A DNA stretch of 32,967 bases from a virus: positions 1 through 32,967 of the IMG/VR virus record IMGVR_UViG_3300017769_000058; one strand, 5' to 3'. The first letter of the stretch is position 1, and the number at the start of each line of letters is the position of its first letter. The notes beneath the pieces are model-generated. The model did not search any database. It saw only the letters and a list, made by a program, of their open reading frames with translations, and was not told where the DNA came from. The position numbers and the translations under genes are program-made. This document shows, one piece after another, positions 15,066 through 21,889 of the stretch.

Positions 15066-15219
15066 TAGTCATTTCCAAATAATCATCAGGATGCTCTGCA
15101 AAATGATCGAGCATAGTTAATAGTGTACCGATCGTGCACTCTCTAGTATTTAAGTTGACATTCAAAAGGAATGAAGTTAAATACCTTCGAGTTGCACGAA
15201 GCTCAGCAATCGGGTTCAT
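15046..15219 (-). CDS. hypothetical mini-protein, 57 aa
   Basis: MNPIAELRATRRYLTSFLLN then TIGTLLTMLDHFAEHPDDYL. Helical, start 18 bases after the stop of the 215-aa gene, overlapping the next gene by 20 bases. It looks like the first member of the mini-gene chain. Confidence 0.6.
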   Translation of the reverse strand: MNPIAELRATRRYLTSFLLNVNLNTRECTIGTLLTMLDHFAEHPDDYLEMTNGTKSK

Positions 15220-15236
15220 GAAATAATAAAAACTGA

Positions 15237-15884
15237 TCAGAAATCGTTTTCAGTTTTAATCTGCGCAATAGTCACGTCAACAACGTCGGCAGGCACACCT
15301 GTAAGCGTTTCAGCAAGGACAGAAACAGCATCACGCATGATTGCATCGATACGGTCTTTGTTGCGGTCACCACGAGCTTCAGCAAGAGTGTCATAAAGCT
15401 CTTGGCTCGTCTGCTTGACGCCGTTGTTGCGAATAGCAGCAAAGCAAGGACGCATTTTGGAGTTACCCTTCCAAGTATCGATAGCAATGAGTGCATCAAG
15501 TGAGTTATCTGCAAACATGCCCATCAGACCGGTAAGGATGCACTGAGACCAGATGGTGGACAAACCGGATGTAAGCATCACAGTGCGGCCAGATTGAGTC
15601 TCCACAAACAGGTTGAGCTTGGTGGAGTTGAACTCACCAATGCCATCAGCAACTGACACACCGACAACACGCACAGGTGCGATACGGGTAACAGGCTTGC
15701 CGTTGTCACGAACTAGTGCCTGGGAGTTACCGTCTTCACCTACATATTGGAAGAAGACAGCTTCGGAATCTTTAACAAGACCGATGCCAATCATAATATC
15801 CACTTGATTAGTAGAAGAGCCGCCAACTTCAGCAACAAGTGCAGCAGTAGCGTCGGTCATGGAGGCAGTAGAAACGATAGTCAT
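15237..15884 (-). CDS. hypothetical protein, 215 aa, with acidic-Phe tip
   Basis: Not recognised. The first two thirds are beta-rich (VDIMIGIGLVKDSEAVFFQY, PVRVVGVSVADGIGEFNSTK, LNLFVETQSGRTVMLTSGLS), followed by helices with conserved-looking charge (LYDTLAEARGDRNKDRIDAI) and the tip TENDF. The tip resembles SSB-type tails, so a DNA-binding or replisome role is possible. ATG 15884 was chosen over a TTG three codons upstream. The leader carries a UUCG hairpin and a GTTA hairpin, and it seems to head the transcription unit. Confidence 0.65.
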   Translation of the reverse strand: MTIVSTASMTDATAALVAEVGGSSTNQVDIMIGIGLVKDSEAVFFQYVGEDGNSQALVRDNGKPVTRIAPVRVVGVSVADGIGEFNSTKLNLFVETQSGRTVMLTSGLSTIWSQCILTGLMGMFADNSLDALIAIDTWKGNSKMRPCFAAIRNNGVKQTSQELYDTLAEARGDRNKDRIDAIMRDAVSVLAETLTGVPADVVDVTIAQIKTENDF

Positions 15885-15909
15885 TTGAATCAATGTAATG
15901 TGTACGTTT

Positions 15910-15921
15910 TGCCCGAAGGCA
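15910..15921 (-). promoter_or_regulatory. C(UUCG)G tetraloop hairpin in leader
   Basis: On the minus strand TGCC-TTCG-GGCA, a very stable small hairpin 26 bases before the ATG at 15884. The same 12 bases recur at 30191-30202 in another gene's leader. Confidence 0.5.
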
Positions 15922-15933
15922 CTTAGTTATGCA

Positions 15934-15949
15934 GCCGGCGTTAGCCGGC
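15934..15949 (-). terminator. GTTA-loop hairpin
   Basis: GCCGGC-GTTA-GCCGGC, 8 bases after the stop of the 56-aa gene. It ends that unit and precedes the 215-aa gene. Confidence 0.65.
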
Positions 15950-15957
15950 ATACTTAC

Positions 15958-16128
15958 TTATTTATTTCTTTGAACGTCTAATCCTTCAAGACGATCAGCT
16001 TGCGCTTGTGCCAGACGAACAACACGACGATAGACAGCTAATTCATCAGCTTTATGATCATAAATAAGTGCATCTATAAACGTCATGATGCCATTGGCAA
16101 CATAATTTGTTTTTGATTTATGCCTCAT
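15958..16128 (-). CDS. hypothetical mini-protein, 56 aa
   Basis: MRHKSKTNYVANGIMTFIDA, then AVYRRVVRLAQAQADRLEGL: a basic helical protein with coiled-coil character. Its ATG overlaps the upstream TGA as ATGA. No family recognised. Confidence 0.65.
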   Translation of the reverse strand: MRHKSKTNYVANGIMTFIDALIYDHKADELAVYRRVVRLAQAQADRLEGLDVQRNK

Positions 16129-16292
16129 ACAGCAGAAAAAGCTCCTTTAAGCTCTTCTTGCTTGGTTATTGCGAGGCATTCAAGAACAGCCCAGACAAGT
16201 TCGCCTGACAACTGCTCTTGATCACAAAAATATTGAACAGTGTCTTCAATGACACCAGTCAACTCATCGAGCTGACTTCTCGATATATCCAT
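16125..16292 (-). CDS. hypothetical mini-protein, 55 aa
   Basis: MDISRSQLDELTGVIEDTVQ then LSGELVWAVLECLAITKQEE. Acidic, helical, coupled to the next gene by ATGA. The leader has a second hairpin (GCCC..GGGC at about 16317-16331) with a T-rich tail. Confidence 0.65.
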   Translation of the reverse strand: MDISRSQLDELTGVIEDTVQYFCDQEQLSGELVWAVLECLAITKQEELKGAFSAV

Positions 16293-16344
16293 TGAATTTG
16301 AAATATAAACAACAAGCCCAATCGCCGGGCATACTCAAACTATA

Positions 16345-16360
16345 GCCGGCGTTCGCCGGC
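16345..16360 (-). terminator. GCCGGC hairpin, loop GTTC
   Basis: The only family member whose loop is GTTC instead of GTTA. It starts 9 bases after the stop of the lysine-rich gene (minus direction). Confidence 0.6.
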
Positions 16361-16369
16361 CATGCAAGT

Positions 16370-16537
16370 CTATTTTCCAGATTTTTTAGCTTTAGCTGCC
16401 CGTGCTTTAGCCAAAGGATCTTCTTTTTTAGTAGAGCCTTTTGCCATAGGTTTTTTGGGTGCATCTTTTTTGGGATCCGCGTTCTTGCTTTTGAATTTCT
16501 CAAGCAATTCCTTGGGCATCTTACGAGATTTAGGCAT
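16370..16537 (-). CDS. lysine/alanine-rich basic protein, 55 aa
   Basis: MPKSRKMPKELLEKFKSKNA, then Lys/Ala/Pro repeats (PKKDAPKK, PLAKARAAKAKKSGK). The composition is like a histone H1 tail, so it likely binds nucleic acid non-specifically. Similar lysine-rich mini-proteins occur in cyanophages. It follows talC by 21 bases. Confidence 0.7.
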   Translation of the reverse strand: MPKSRKMPKELLEKFKSKNADPKKDAPKKPMAKGSTKKEDPLAKARAAKAKKSGK

Positions 16538-16558
16538 AGCAGCAATAAGTATCTAGTA

Positions 16559-17200
16559 TCAAGATATCAAATCTCGCTCAAATATTGCGAGCCCTTGATC
16601 AGTAAGAATGTGATCATACATTTGATGAAAGACCTTAGGAGGCATGGTGACTACAGCCGCCCCATTGTAGAAAGAACGTACTGCCTTGTGAACAGTTCGA
16701 ATAGAAGCGGCTAATACCTGTGTGGGTACTGCTTGCTGCTGATACAGTGAAGCGATCCCACGTACAACTTCAAGGCCTGCAACAGATTGATCATCTAAAC
16801 GACCAACAAAAGGGGAGACATAGTGAGCCCCTGCTTTTGCAGCAAGGATTGCTTGAGGAATAGAGAAAATCAAAGTGACATTTACTCGGACCTGAACAGC
16901 TGATAGCGATCGACAAACAGATAGTCCATCTCTTGTCATGGGAACTTTGATAGTGGCAAAGGATTTACCATAACGATCAATAAGCCGATCGGCTTCATGC
17001 AGCATTTCAGATCGAGATCCTGAGACTTCCATGCTCAGATCGTTAATGTTGGTTTCATTTAACACTCGATCATATACATCGTAAGGATCTAAGCCTGATC
17101 GCTTAATAAGAGTTGGATTAGTGGTAACACCGTCAACTAATCCTGTGCTGTCAGCTTTGATAATTTCATCAATGTCAGCGGAATCAATAAATATTTTCAT
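16559..17200 (-). CDS. talC: transaldolase, TalC/fructose-6-phosphate aldolase type
   Basis: 213 residues, the short form of the family. KIFIDSADIDEI at the start, GVTTNPTLIKRSG, the Schiff-base Lys85 in FATIKVPMT, VNVTLIFSIPQAILAAKAGA, YVSPFVGRLDD, and VLAASIRTVHKAV. Phage TalC in cyanophages is held to shift carbon into the pentose phosphate pathway, giving NADPH and ribose for dNTPs, which pairs with the RNR in this window. It lies upstream of the Lys-rich gene on the same strand and behind the hli/psbA group. Confident. Confidence 0.96.
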   Translation of the reverse strand: MKIFIDSADIDEIIKADSTGLVDGVTTNPTLIKRSGLDPYDVYDRVLNETNINDLSMEVSGSRSEMLHEADRLIDRYGKSFATIKVPMTRDGLSVCRSLSAVQVRVNVTLIFSIPQAILAAKAGAHYVSPFVGRLDDQSVAGLEVVRGIASLYQQQAVPTQVLAASIRTVHKAVRSFYNGAAVVTMPPKVFHQMYDHILTDQGLAIFERDLIS

Positions 17201-17223
17201 CGATCAAAAACAAAGGGCAAATA

Positions 17224-17454
17224 TTATTTACGTTTGAATGTTTGAGGGGGAGGGTAATGAACCCTCAACCCTGCTAGTGAGGCATCCTGAGAGAGTTGAT
17301 CAGCATGCTTATTTTCTAAGTCTGCTTGACCTAAAGCAATAGAATCCCAATCCTCATCTACAAAATGAGTTTGAAGCCACAGCATACCGTGCGCAGATTT
17401 TGGTTTTATTCGAACTTGAGTAGTGGTTACTTGAAACAAAATAATATCAATCAA
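17224..17454 (-). CDS. conserved cyanophage-type hypothetical protein, 76 aa
   Basis: QVTTTQVRIKPKSAHGMLWL followed by HFVDEDWDSIALGQADLENK. I recall similar small proteins next to talC or hli in marine cyanophages, but no function. The start appears to be TTG (17454), since no ATG precedes the conserved part. Ends Pro-rich and basic (YPPPQTFKRK). Confidence 0.65.
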   Translation of the reverse strand: MIDIILFQVTTTQVRIKPKSAHGMLWLQTHFVDEDWDSIALGQADLENKHADQLSQDASLAGLRVHYPPPQTFKRK

Positions 17455-17492
17455 TGGCTTAGATTGAATTCAGTATTTCATTTCAATTATAT

Positions 17493-17684
17493 TCACCAAA
17501 TACCTGGAATGATTTGTCCAGTAAGTGCATAAGCACCAAGTGCGGCAATAATGCCCATCATGGCGAAACGGCCATTTAACATTTCAGCTTTTTCGTTGTG
17601 AGTCACGGAAACCTCCATTGCATACATTTGTGGTTCTTTGGCGAACAAGTTTTGGCGTCCGCCGTCTTCGGTTGTAACAGTCAT
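17493..17684 (-). CDS. hli: high-light-inducible protein (one-helix chlorophyll-binding protein)
   Basis: 63 residues. The C-terminal half has the Hlip signature AEMLNGRFAMMGIIAALGAY (E-x2-N-G-R-x-A-M-x-G) and continues ALTGQIIPGIW, one membrane helix that binds chlorophyll. Hlips protect photosystems under excess light; phage copies are thought to keep the host photosystem working during infection. It is in a same-strand group with psbA and talC. The N-terminal 30 residues are a soluble leader. Confidence 0.95.
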   Translation of the reverse strand: MTVTTEDGGRQNLFAKEPQMYAMEVSVTHNEKAEMLNGRFAMMGIIAALGAYALTGQIIPGIW

Positions 17685-17721
17685 TCTATTAAAGTAATTA
17701 TAAATAATTGTAACGATTTCA

Positions 17722-17949
17722 TTAACGATAAGAGAGCTTATCGAGTTTATTTTCTAAGCGAATAAGGTGACCTTCGACACGATCAATCATACTTTCAAGG
17801 TCAGATTTAGTTACGTATTGCTCTGCAACTCGAAGTTCAACAGTATCAATACGTCTGTCTAATTCAGATATACGGTTATAGAGCCTATTAGACAATGCTG
17901 AAAGTCCGCAGACAGCAGCAATTGATAGTGTAATTCCTGCTTCTAACAT
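17722..17949 (-). CDS. N-terminal membrane anchor plus coiled coil, 75 aa
   Basis: ITLSIAAVCGLSALSNRLYN is a membrane or signal-anchor segment, followed by a heptad-rich coiled coil (RISELDRRIDTVELRVAEQY, SMIDRVEGHLIRLENKLDKL). Similar one-helix coiled-coil proteins are common in cyanophages without a known role. The topology is that of an inner-membrane spanin subunit, and a Pro-rich lipoprotein is encoded nearby, but this pairing is only a hypothesis. Confidence 0.7.
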   Translation of the reverse strand: MLEAGITLSIAAVCGLSALSNRLYNRISELDRRIDTVELRVAEQYVTKSDLESMIDRVEGHLIRLENKLDKLSYR

Positions 17950-17952
17950 TTG

Positions 17953-18030
17953 TCATGATGCATCCAATCCTTTAGTAATTTTATCAAGAATTATCTCGAC
18001 ATCTTTAATTTGTGGATTTGAAGCAGACAT
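17953..18030 (-). CDS. candidate micro-protein, 25 aa
   Basis: MSASNPQIKDVEIILDKITK then GLDAS. Stop lies 3 bases before the coiled-coil gene's start. An upstream ATG at 18042 adds MHHH. Size makes this uncertain. Confidence 0.3.
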   Translation of the reverse strand: MSASNPQIKDVEIILDKITKGLDAS

Positions 18031-18095
18031 GTGATGATGCATGTAAAAAATAATAATTTTACGTATCAATAAAAGATCACCAGTGTTAAAAATCA

Positions 18096-18314
18096 TTAGA
18101 AAACACTGATATCGGTAGAGATGTCAGAAGGTTTTGCTGATGATGGTAAATCAATATCAGGCGAAACAGAATCTAATGATGGTGCTTGTAAATTTGGTAT
18201 TTCAGGAATTTCTGGAACATCAGGTAATTCAGGAATTTCTGGCAAAGAAGGGATGCAAGAACTAATTGTAAATGTCAGTCCAATAATTCCAAATGCAAGT
18301 AATGTATATTTCAT
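18096..18314 (-). CDS. proline-rich lipoprotein, 72 aa
   Basis: A signal peptide (YTLLAFGIIGLTFT) ends in lipobox ISSC, so the mature protein would begin with a lipidated Cys at residue 20. It is followed by PEIP/PELP/PDVP repeats (PSLPEIPELPDVPEIPEIPN) and a Ser/Asp-rich end. Short Pro-rich lipoproteins resemble outer-membrane spanins. It overlaps the upstream micro-gene as ATGA. The lipoprotein call is firm; spanin is a guess. Confidence 0.75.
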   Translation of the reverse strand: MKYTLLAFGIIGLTFTISSCIPSLPEIPELPDVPEIPEIPNLQAPSLDSVSPDIDLPSSAKPSDISTDISVF

Positions 18315-18403
18315 GGTAAGTGCGATAAAGGATCTATTACAAAGTAAGATGCAATCAAAACACTTGAGAGCATCACAATAATAGTGTAAGCAAAACTATT
18401 CAT
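18311..18403 (-). CDS. single-span membrane micro-protein, 30 aa
   Basis: MNSFAYTIIVMLSSVLIASY with a short tail FVIDPLSHLP. It overlaps the lipoprotein start as ATGA and the upstream gene by 8 bases, strong positional support for translation. The size is like that of small photosystem subunits, but no such match is recognised. Confidence 0.55.
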   Translation of the reverse strand: MNSFAYTIIVMLSSVLIASYFVIDPLSHLP

Positions 18404-18608
18404 TAGTTAAAACTAAATAATAGTCGGATAAATTAGATGGCGTGTTTTCATAAATAGAGCTATCACCATACTGCTTATGATCCTTGTATCCAACCATTCT
18501 GCCTTTAGTGTTTTGCAATGCAGGCATAAAAGCAATTAAGAAAAATACGGCAGGAGCACCAACAAGAAGTGCACCGCCAATTACATAATATGTTAGAAGT
18601 TCAATCAT
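18396..18608 (-). CDS. membrane protein, 70 aa
   Basis: One N-terminal helix (LLTYYVIGGALLVGAPAVFF), then a cytosolic-looking tail (LQNTKGRMVGYKDHKQYGDS). It follows psbA and its terminator on the same strand. A photosystem or thylakoid role is possible from the neighbours, not from motifs. Confidence 0.7.
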   Translation of the reverse strand: MIELLTYYVIGGALLVGAPAVFFLIAFMPALQNTKGRMVGYKDHKQYGDSSIYENTPSNLSDYYLVLTNE

Positions 18609-18632
18609 TGATTATAAATGTGTAATAAAAAA

Positions 18633-18650
18633 GCCTCACATAAGTGAGGC
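18633..18650 (-). terminator. intrinsic terminator of psbA
   Basis: GCCTCAC-ATAA-GTGAGGC, a perfect 7-bp stem 24 bases after the psbA stop; on the minus strand it is followed by TTTTTTATT. This isolates psbA as its own transcript. Confidence 0.9.
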
Positions 18651-18674
18651 TAGCTGATTATTTAATTGTGTGGA

Positions 18675-19760
18675 TTAACCAACAACTGGAGCTTTCAGGG
18701 CAACAGGAACAATATTGTTTGATGCCAAATCAAGCGGGAAGTTATGAGCATTACGCTCGTGCATCACTTCCATTCCAAGTCCAGAGCGGTTCAAAATATC
18801 AGCCCAAGTGTTGATGACGTGTCCATCACGAGAAATAATGGACTGGTTGAAGTTGAAGCCGTTCAGGTTGAAGGCCATGGTTGACACGCCCAGGGCGGTG
18901 AACCAGATGCCGACAACAGGCCAGGCAGCCAGGAAGAAGTGAAGGCTACGGCTGTTGTTGAAGGAGGCGTATTGGAAGATCAGGCGACCGAAGTAACCGT
19001 GGGCAGCCACGATGTTATAGGTCTCTTCCTCTTGGCCGAACTTGTAGCCGTAGTTCTGGGACTCGGTCTCGGTGGTTTCACGCACCAGGGAGGAGGACAC
19101 CAGGGAGCCGTGCATGGCGGAGAACAAGCTGCCGCCGAACACACCTGCGACGCCCAGCATGTGGAAGGGGTGCATCAGGATGTTGTGCTCAGCCTGGAAC
19201 ACCAGCATGTAGTTAAACGTACCGGAGATACCAAGAGGCATCCCATCAGAAAAACTACCTTGTCCAAAAGGATATACCAGGAACACAGCAGTAGCTGCAG
19301 CCACAGGTGCGCTGTATGCAACCATGATCCAAGGACGCATCCCTAGTCGATAACTAAGTTCCCATTCTCGTCCCATGTAAGCAAAGATGCCAAGGAGGAA
19401 GTGGAAGACGACAAGTTGATACGGTCCGCCGTTGTAGAGCCATTCGTCAAGTGAAGCAGCTTCCCAAATTGGGTAGAAATGCAAACCGATTGCGTTGGAA
19501 CTGGGGACAACGGCTCCTGAGATGATGTTGTTTCCCCACATGAGGGATCCTGCGACTGGTTCTCTGATGCCATCGATATCAACTGGAGGTGCGCCGACAA
19601 ATGCGACAATAAAACAAATAGTGGCAGCTAGAAGACAAGGAATCATCAAGATGCCAAACCAACCGACGTAAAGACGATTGTTGGTGCTTGTTACCCAAGC
19701 ACAGAAATTATCCCAGTTAGAATTGCGGGACTGGGAACCCGCTAGGTTCGTAATAGACAT
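18675..19760 (-). CDS. psbA: photosystem II D1 protein
   Basis: 361 residues, full length. [59 protein letters not shown] and FVNT-type end [15 protein letters not shown] (processed after the Ala in LDLA) identify D1. The residue equivalent to 130 is Glu (MGREWELS), the form found in high-light D1. It replaces turned-over host D1 so that PSII keeps working in infected cells. The middle (about 18841-19200) is much richer in G+C than the flanks, suggesting recombination with a host copy. TATAAATA lies 91 bases upstream and a strong terminator downstream. Confidence 0.99.
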   Translation of the reverse strand: MSITNLAGSQSRNSNWDNFCAWVTSTNNRLYVGWFGILMIPCLLAATICFIVAFVGAPPVDIDGIREPVAGSLMWGNNIISGAVVPSSNAIGLHFYPIWEAASLDEWLYNGGPYQLVVFHFLLGIFAYMGREWELSYRLGMRPWIMVAYSAPVAAATAVFLVYPFGQGSFSDGMPLGISGTFNYMLVFQAEHNILMHPFHMLGVAGVFGGSLFSAMHGSLVSSSLVRETTETESQNYGYKFGQEEETYNIVAAHGYFGRLIFQYASFNNSRSLHFFLAAWPVVGIWFTALGVSTMAFNLNGFNFNQSIISRDGHVINTWADILNRSGLGMEVMHERNAHNFPLDLASNNIVPVALKAPVVG

Positions 19761-19850
19761 TGAATAAAGACGTTAATTTGCGGGTATGACTCAGAGTAAT
19801 TAACTCCTACATACCCTATGTTAAGTTATGAAAAGCGCAAATACGCCTAG

Positions 19851-19858
19851 TATTTATA
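19851..19858 (-). promoter_or_regulatory. T4-type late promoter box upstream of psbA
   Basis: TATAAATA on the minus strand, just after the stop of the 49-aa gene and 91 bases before the psbA ATG. It matches the T4 late consensus used by gp55-type sigma factors. Position is good; the exact 8-mer can occur by chance. Confidence 0.45.
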
Positions 19859-19859
19859 C

Positions 19860-20009
19860 TTAAATTTGAGCTGAAGGGATATAATATTCATCCATATCCA
19901 TCCAGAAATCATCGTTTTTAACTTCACGAATTAATTTACGTGTACGACGCTGAAGTGCAAGCTTATGCAGGAAACCTTTGGTTTTCTCATTACGGACAGT
20001 GTGAGACAT
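19860..20009 (-). CDS. small basic/acidic protein, 49 aa
   Basis: MSHTVRNEKTKGFLHKLALQ followed by RRTRKLIREVKNDDF and an acidic-aromatic end (WMDMDEYYIPSAQI). The clearest ribosome-binding site in the window, AGGAGGG, precedes its ATG by about 4 bases. Small proteins of this type occur next to psbA in cyanophages as far as I recall; role unknown. Confidence 0.75.
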   Translation of the reverse strand: MSHTVRNEKTKGFLHKLALQRRTRKLIREVKNDDFWMDMDEYYIPSAQI

Positions 20010-20069
20010 TTAGCCCTCCTAGTATGTCTTGATTTAAATATATCTCTGGAGATCACTTAACGTGGGTAA

Positions 20070-20411
20070 TTACAAATAAGTTATCTCTACGTTTGCAACA
20101 CCAGGATAGATTAATCCAATTGCTTGAGCAGCACCTTTGCTGAGATCAAGCTCACGAACGCCGATATACGGACCACGGTCGTTAATTCGGACGTTGACAC
20201 ATCCTTGATAACAGACGCGAAGCCTCGTTCCGAAAGGGAGTGTTTTATGTGCGGCGGTAAGTCCGTACATATTGTAAGTTTCACCGTTGGCTGTGGTACG
20301 TCCGTGGAAACCTGGACCATACCAGGAAGCCAGCATGGATCCTGCACCCGATGCGCTTGGATTGAAGGAGGCCACAGCAAAAGCGGCAATAGTAGCAAAT
20401 ATTTTAAGCAT
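20070..20411 (-). CDS. secreted RlpA-like double-psi beta-barrel protein
   Basis: 113 residues: signal peptide (LKIFATIAAFAVASFNPSAS) then a single RlpA domain. Diagnostic segments are MLASWYGPGFHGRTTANGE, LTAAHKTLPFGTRL, VNVRINDRGPYIGVRELDLS and the following KGAAQAIGL. RlpA proteins are lytic transglycosylases acting on glycan strands stripped of peptides; the catalytic Asp sits in INDRGP. The normal SPOR peptidoglycan-binding domain is absent. Expected site of action is the periplasm. It could weaken the wall at lysis or be an accessory lysin. Confidence 0.85.
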   Translation of the reverse strand: MLKIFATIAAFAVASFNPSASGAGSMLASWYGPGFHGRTTANGETYNMYGLTAAHKTLPFGTRLRVCYQGCVNVRINDRGPYIGVRELDLSKGAAQAIGLIYPGVANVEITYL

Positions 20412-20453
20412 TTTTTTTTATTGTGAATAATGAATATGAGCTAATTATTAAGA

Positions 20454-20467
20454 CCCGCATGTGCGGG
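20454..20467 (-). terminator. hairpin behind the DUF932 unit
   Basis: CCCGC-ATGT-GCGGG, 5-bp stem, followed on the minus strand by TCTTAATAATT. It lies 13 bases after the stop of the 48-aa gene. Confidence 0.55.
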
Positions 20468-20480
20468 CCTTATAAGTGCT

Positions 20481-20627
20481 TTATTCAGAGCAATGTCTTA
20501 TAGCGATAGTTAATCGAGTAAGAATTGGATTCCAGAAACCACGATCAACGTTAGTTTCATACTCCAGACGCTCTTCTATGTTGTAAGCGATGGCTTGAGC
20601 ATCTTCTAGATCAATAGTGACTAGCAT
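20481..20627 (-). CDS. hypothetical mini-protein, 48 aa
   Basis: MLVTIDLEDAQAIAYNIEER then TNVDRGFWNPILTRLTIAIR. Its ATG overlaps the DUF932 stop (TGATG), so the two are translated together. No family recognised. Confidence 0.65.
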   Translation of the reverse strand: MLVTIDLEDAQAIAYNIEERLEYETNVDRGFWNPILTRLTIAIRHCSE

Positions 20628-21598
20628 CAGGCACCTACCAGCTCAGCTGCGACTTTAAAAGCACGCTTACTGATCTGTGCACCAGCACCGAAAGTGCCAC
20701 GTGCAAACTGAGCACGACCTTTGGCAGATGTAGTGCCACGAGTGCTCGTTTCTACCTGTGTGATTGCATTAACAGCAGTCCACAGTGTGCCAGGGTTGTA
20801 ATCAACCCCGTAGCCACGGTTCATAGCAGCAGTGATCTTGTCACGCTTGCGGAACACTTGACCTTCATCGATGTTGTAGACCTCGTCAACAAAATCGTTG
20901 AACTGAGAACTAGTGATACTGAACTGTGAGAACTCACGCATCAGCTCGCACTCAGTGACAAAGTCCTGACGAGCTACATCGATGCTACTGATGAGAGTAT
21001 CGAAGTGGTTATTAGCCCCGTTCTTGTGGGTGATGCTGCTATGAGCGCCACTTTCACCAAGTGCTGCAGTCAGTGTGTTCTGACAGACAACACGGATGTT
21101 GGTGAATTTAGCACCACAGCCAGTCTTACCGTCGTGGCCTAGGTAGCCGACAATGCGTCGTTTGACGGTATCGCCAGGGACGATGTCCGTCTCCGCACCA
21201 CGGAGTGTGGCGGTAAAACAGACCTTGGCACCATCCGATAGAACGATGACGCAGTCCATGTCAACCTCCTCGCGGATGAACTCTGCCATCCGAAGGAGCG
21301 AATCGTTCTGGACGATCTCGTATTGCTTAGAGACAACTCCAAGTAAGGCTTGGGTGTCTGTTCGGACAACTCCGAAGTGACTTGTTGGCTGATAGCAAAC
21401 ACGTCCTGGCAAGTAGCCGTTGGACTCTGGGTCAAAGACGTGAGTTGGAAGTTTGAGTTCTCGCTTCTCAACAGTGAAGAGTGCGTCTGCAGTTTCAAAC
21501 GCTTCTCGCGCAGGCAGGGTTCCGTCAGTGACGACTCCCATTCCGTGCCATGCACTTTCGCCGTTGCCGAGCCAGCCAGATGTGAAATTTGCGGGCAT
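20627..21598 (-). CDS. DUF932 phage/plasmid-like protein
   Basis: 323 residues. The DUF932 pattern is clear: SAWHGMGVVTDGTLPAREAF near the start, YEIVQNDSLLRMAEFI, then GAKVCFTATLRG, IRVVCQNTLTAALGES, and a C-terminal TLWTAVNAITQVETSTRGTT. This family is widespread in phages and plasmids, often near recombination or replication genes; its biochemistry is not settled. It is paired with a 48-aa gene and faces a divergent regulator across a hairpin-containing gap. Confidence 0.85.
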   Translation of the reverse strand: MPANFTSGWLGNGESAWHGMGVVTDGTLPAREAFETADALFTVEKRELKLPTHVFDPESNGYLPGRVCYQPTSHFGVVRTDTQALLGVVSKQYEIVQNDSLLRMAEFIREEVDMDCVIVLSDGAKVCFTATLRGAETDIVPGDTVKRRIVGYLGHDGKTGCGAKFTNIRVVCQNTLTAALGESGAHSSITHKNGANNHFDTLISSIDVARQDFVTECELMREFSQFSITSSQFNDFVDEVYNIDEGQVFRKRDKITAAMNRGYGVDYNPGTLWTAVNAITQVETSTRGTTSAKGRAQFARGTFGAGAQISKRAFKVAAELVGA

Positions 21599-21650
21599 TT
21601 AATGGACCTCATATAGAAAACAACCCCGCTTAGGGGCACGCGCTGATTAA

Positions 21651-21666
21651 GCCCCCGTTAGGGGGC
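21651..21666. terminator. GTTA-loop hairpin with a different stem
   Basis: GCCCCC-GTTA-GGGGGC, a perfect 6-bp stem in the 290-base gap upstream of the DUF932 gene. A weaker CCCC/GGGG hairpin lies at 21624-21636. The loop is shared with the array family, the stem is not. The rest of the gap (21667-21889) is AT-rich, with TTGACA near 21866 and no other clear signal. Confidence 0.55.
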
Positions 21667-21889
21667 AAACGCACTTTGCAGAAAAAATTGGGAAAAACAA
21701 GGAATGTGAATGATGGTAGAAACATCAAACTTTTGTATTATTGTGTGAACAGTTACAGCTACAATTAGCTGTAACAAATAATGCTAGAGAAAGATTCGTA
21801 ACAAATCTTTGATGATTGTCGTTAAGAAAAAAATACTGACTAATGATAATTATCTCTCTTACAATTGACAAACCAAATTTCGTTTCATC

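Noticed and set aside
17699-17706. TATAAATA on the plus strand between hli and the coiled-coil gene
   Set aside because: It points away from both genes with no plus-strand target; probably chance in AT-rich sequence.
18939-19346. 135-aa plus-strand ORF opposite psbA
   Set aside because: Low-complexity Gly/Val/His translation from the GC-rich antisense of psbA; a frame shadow.
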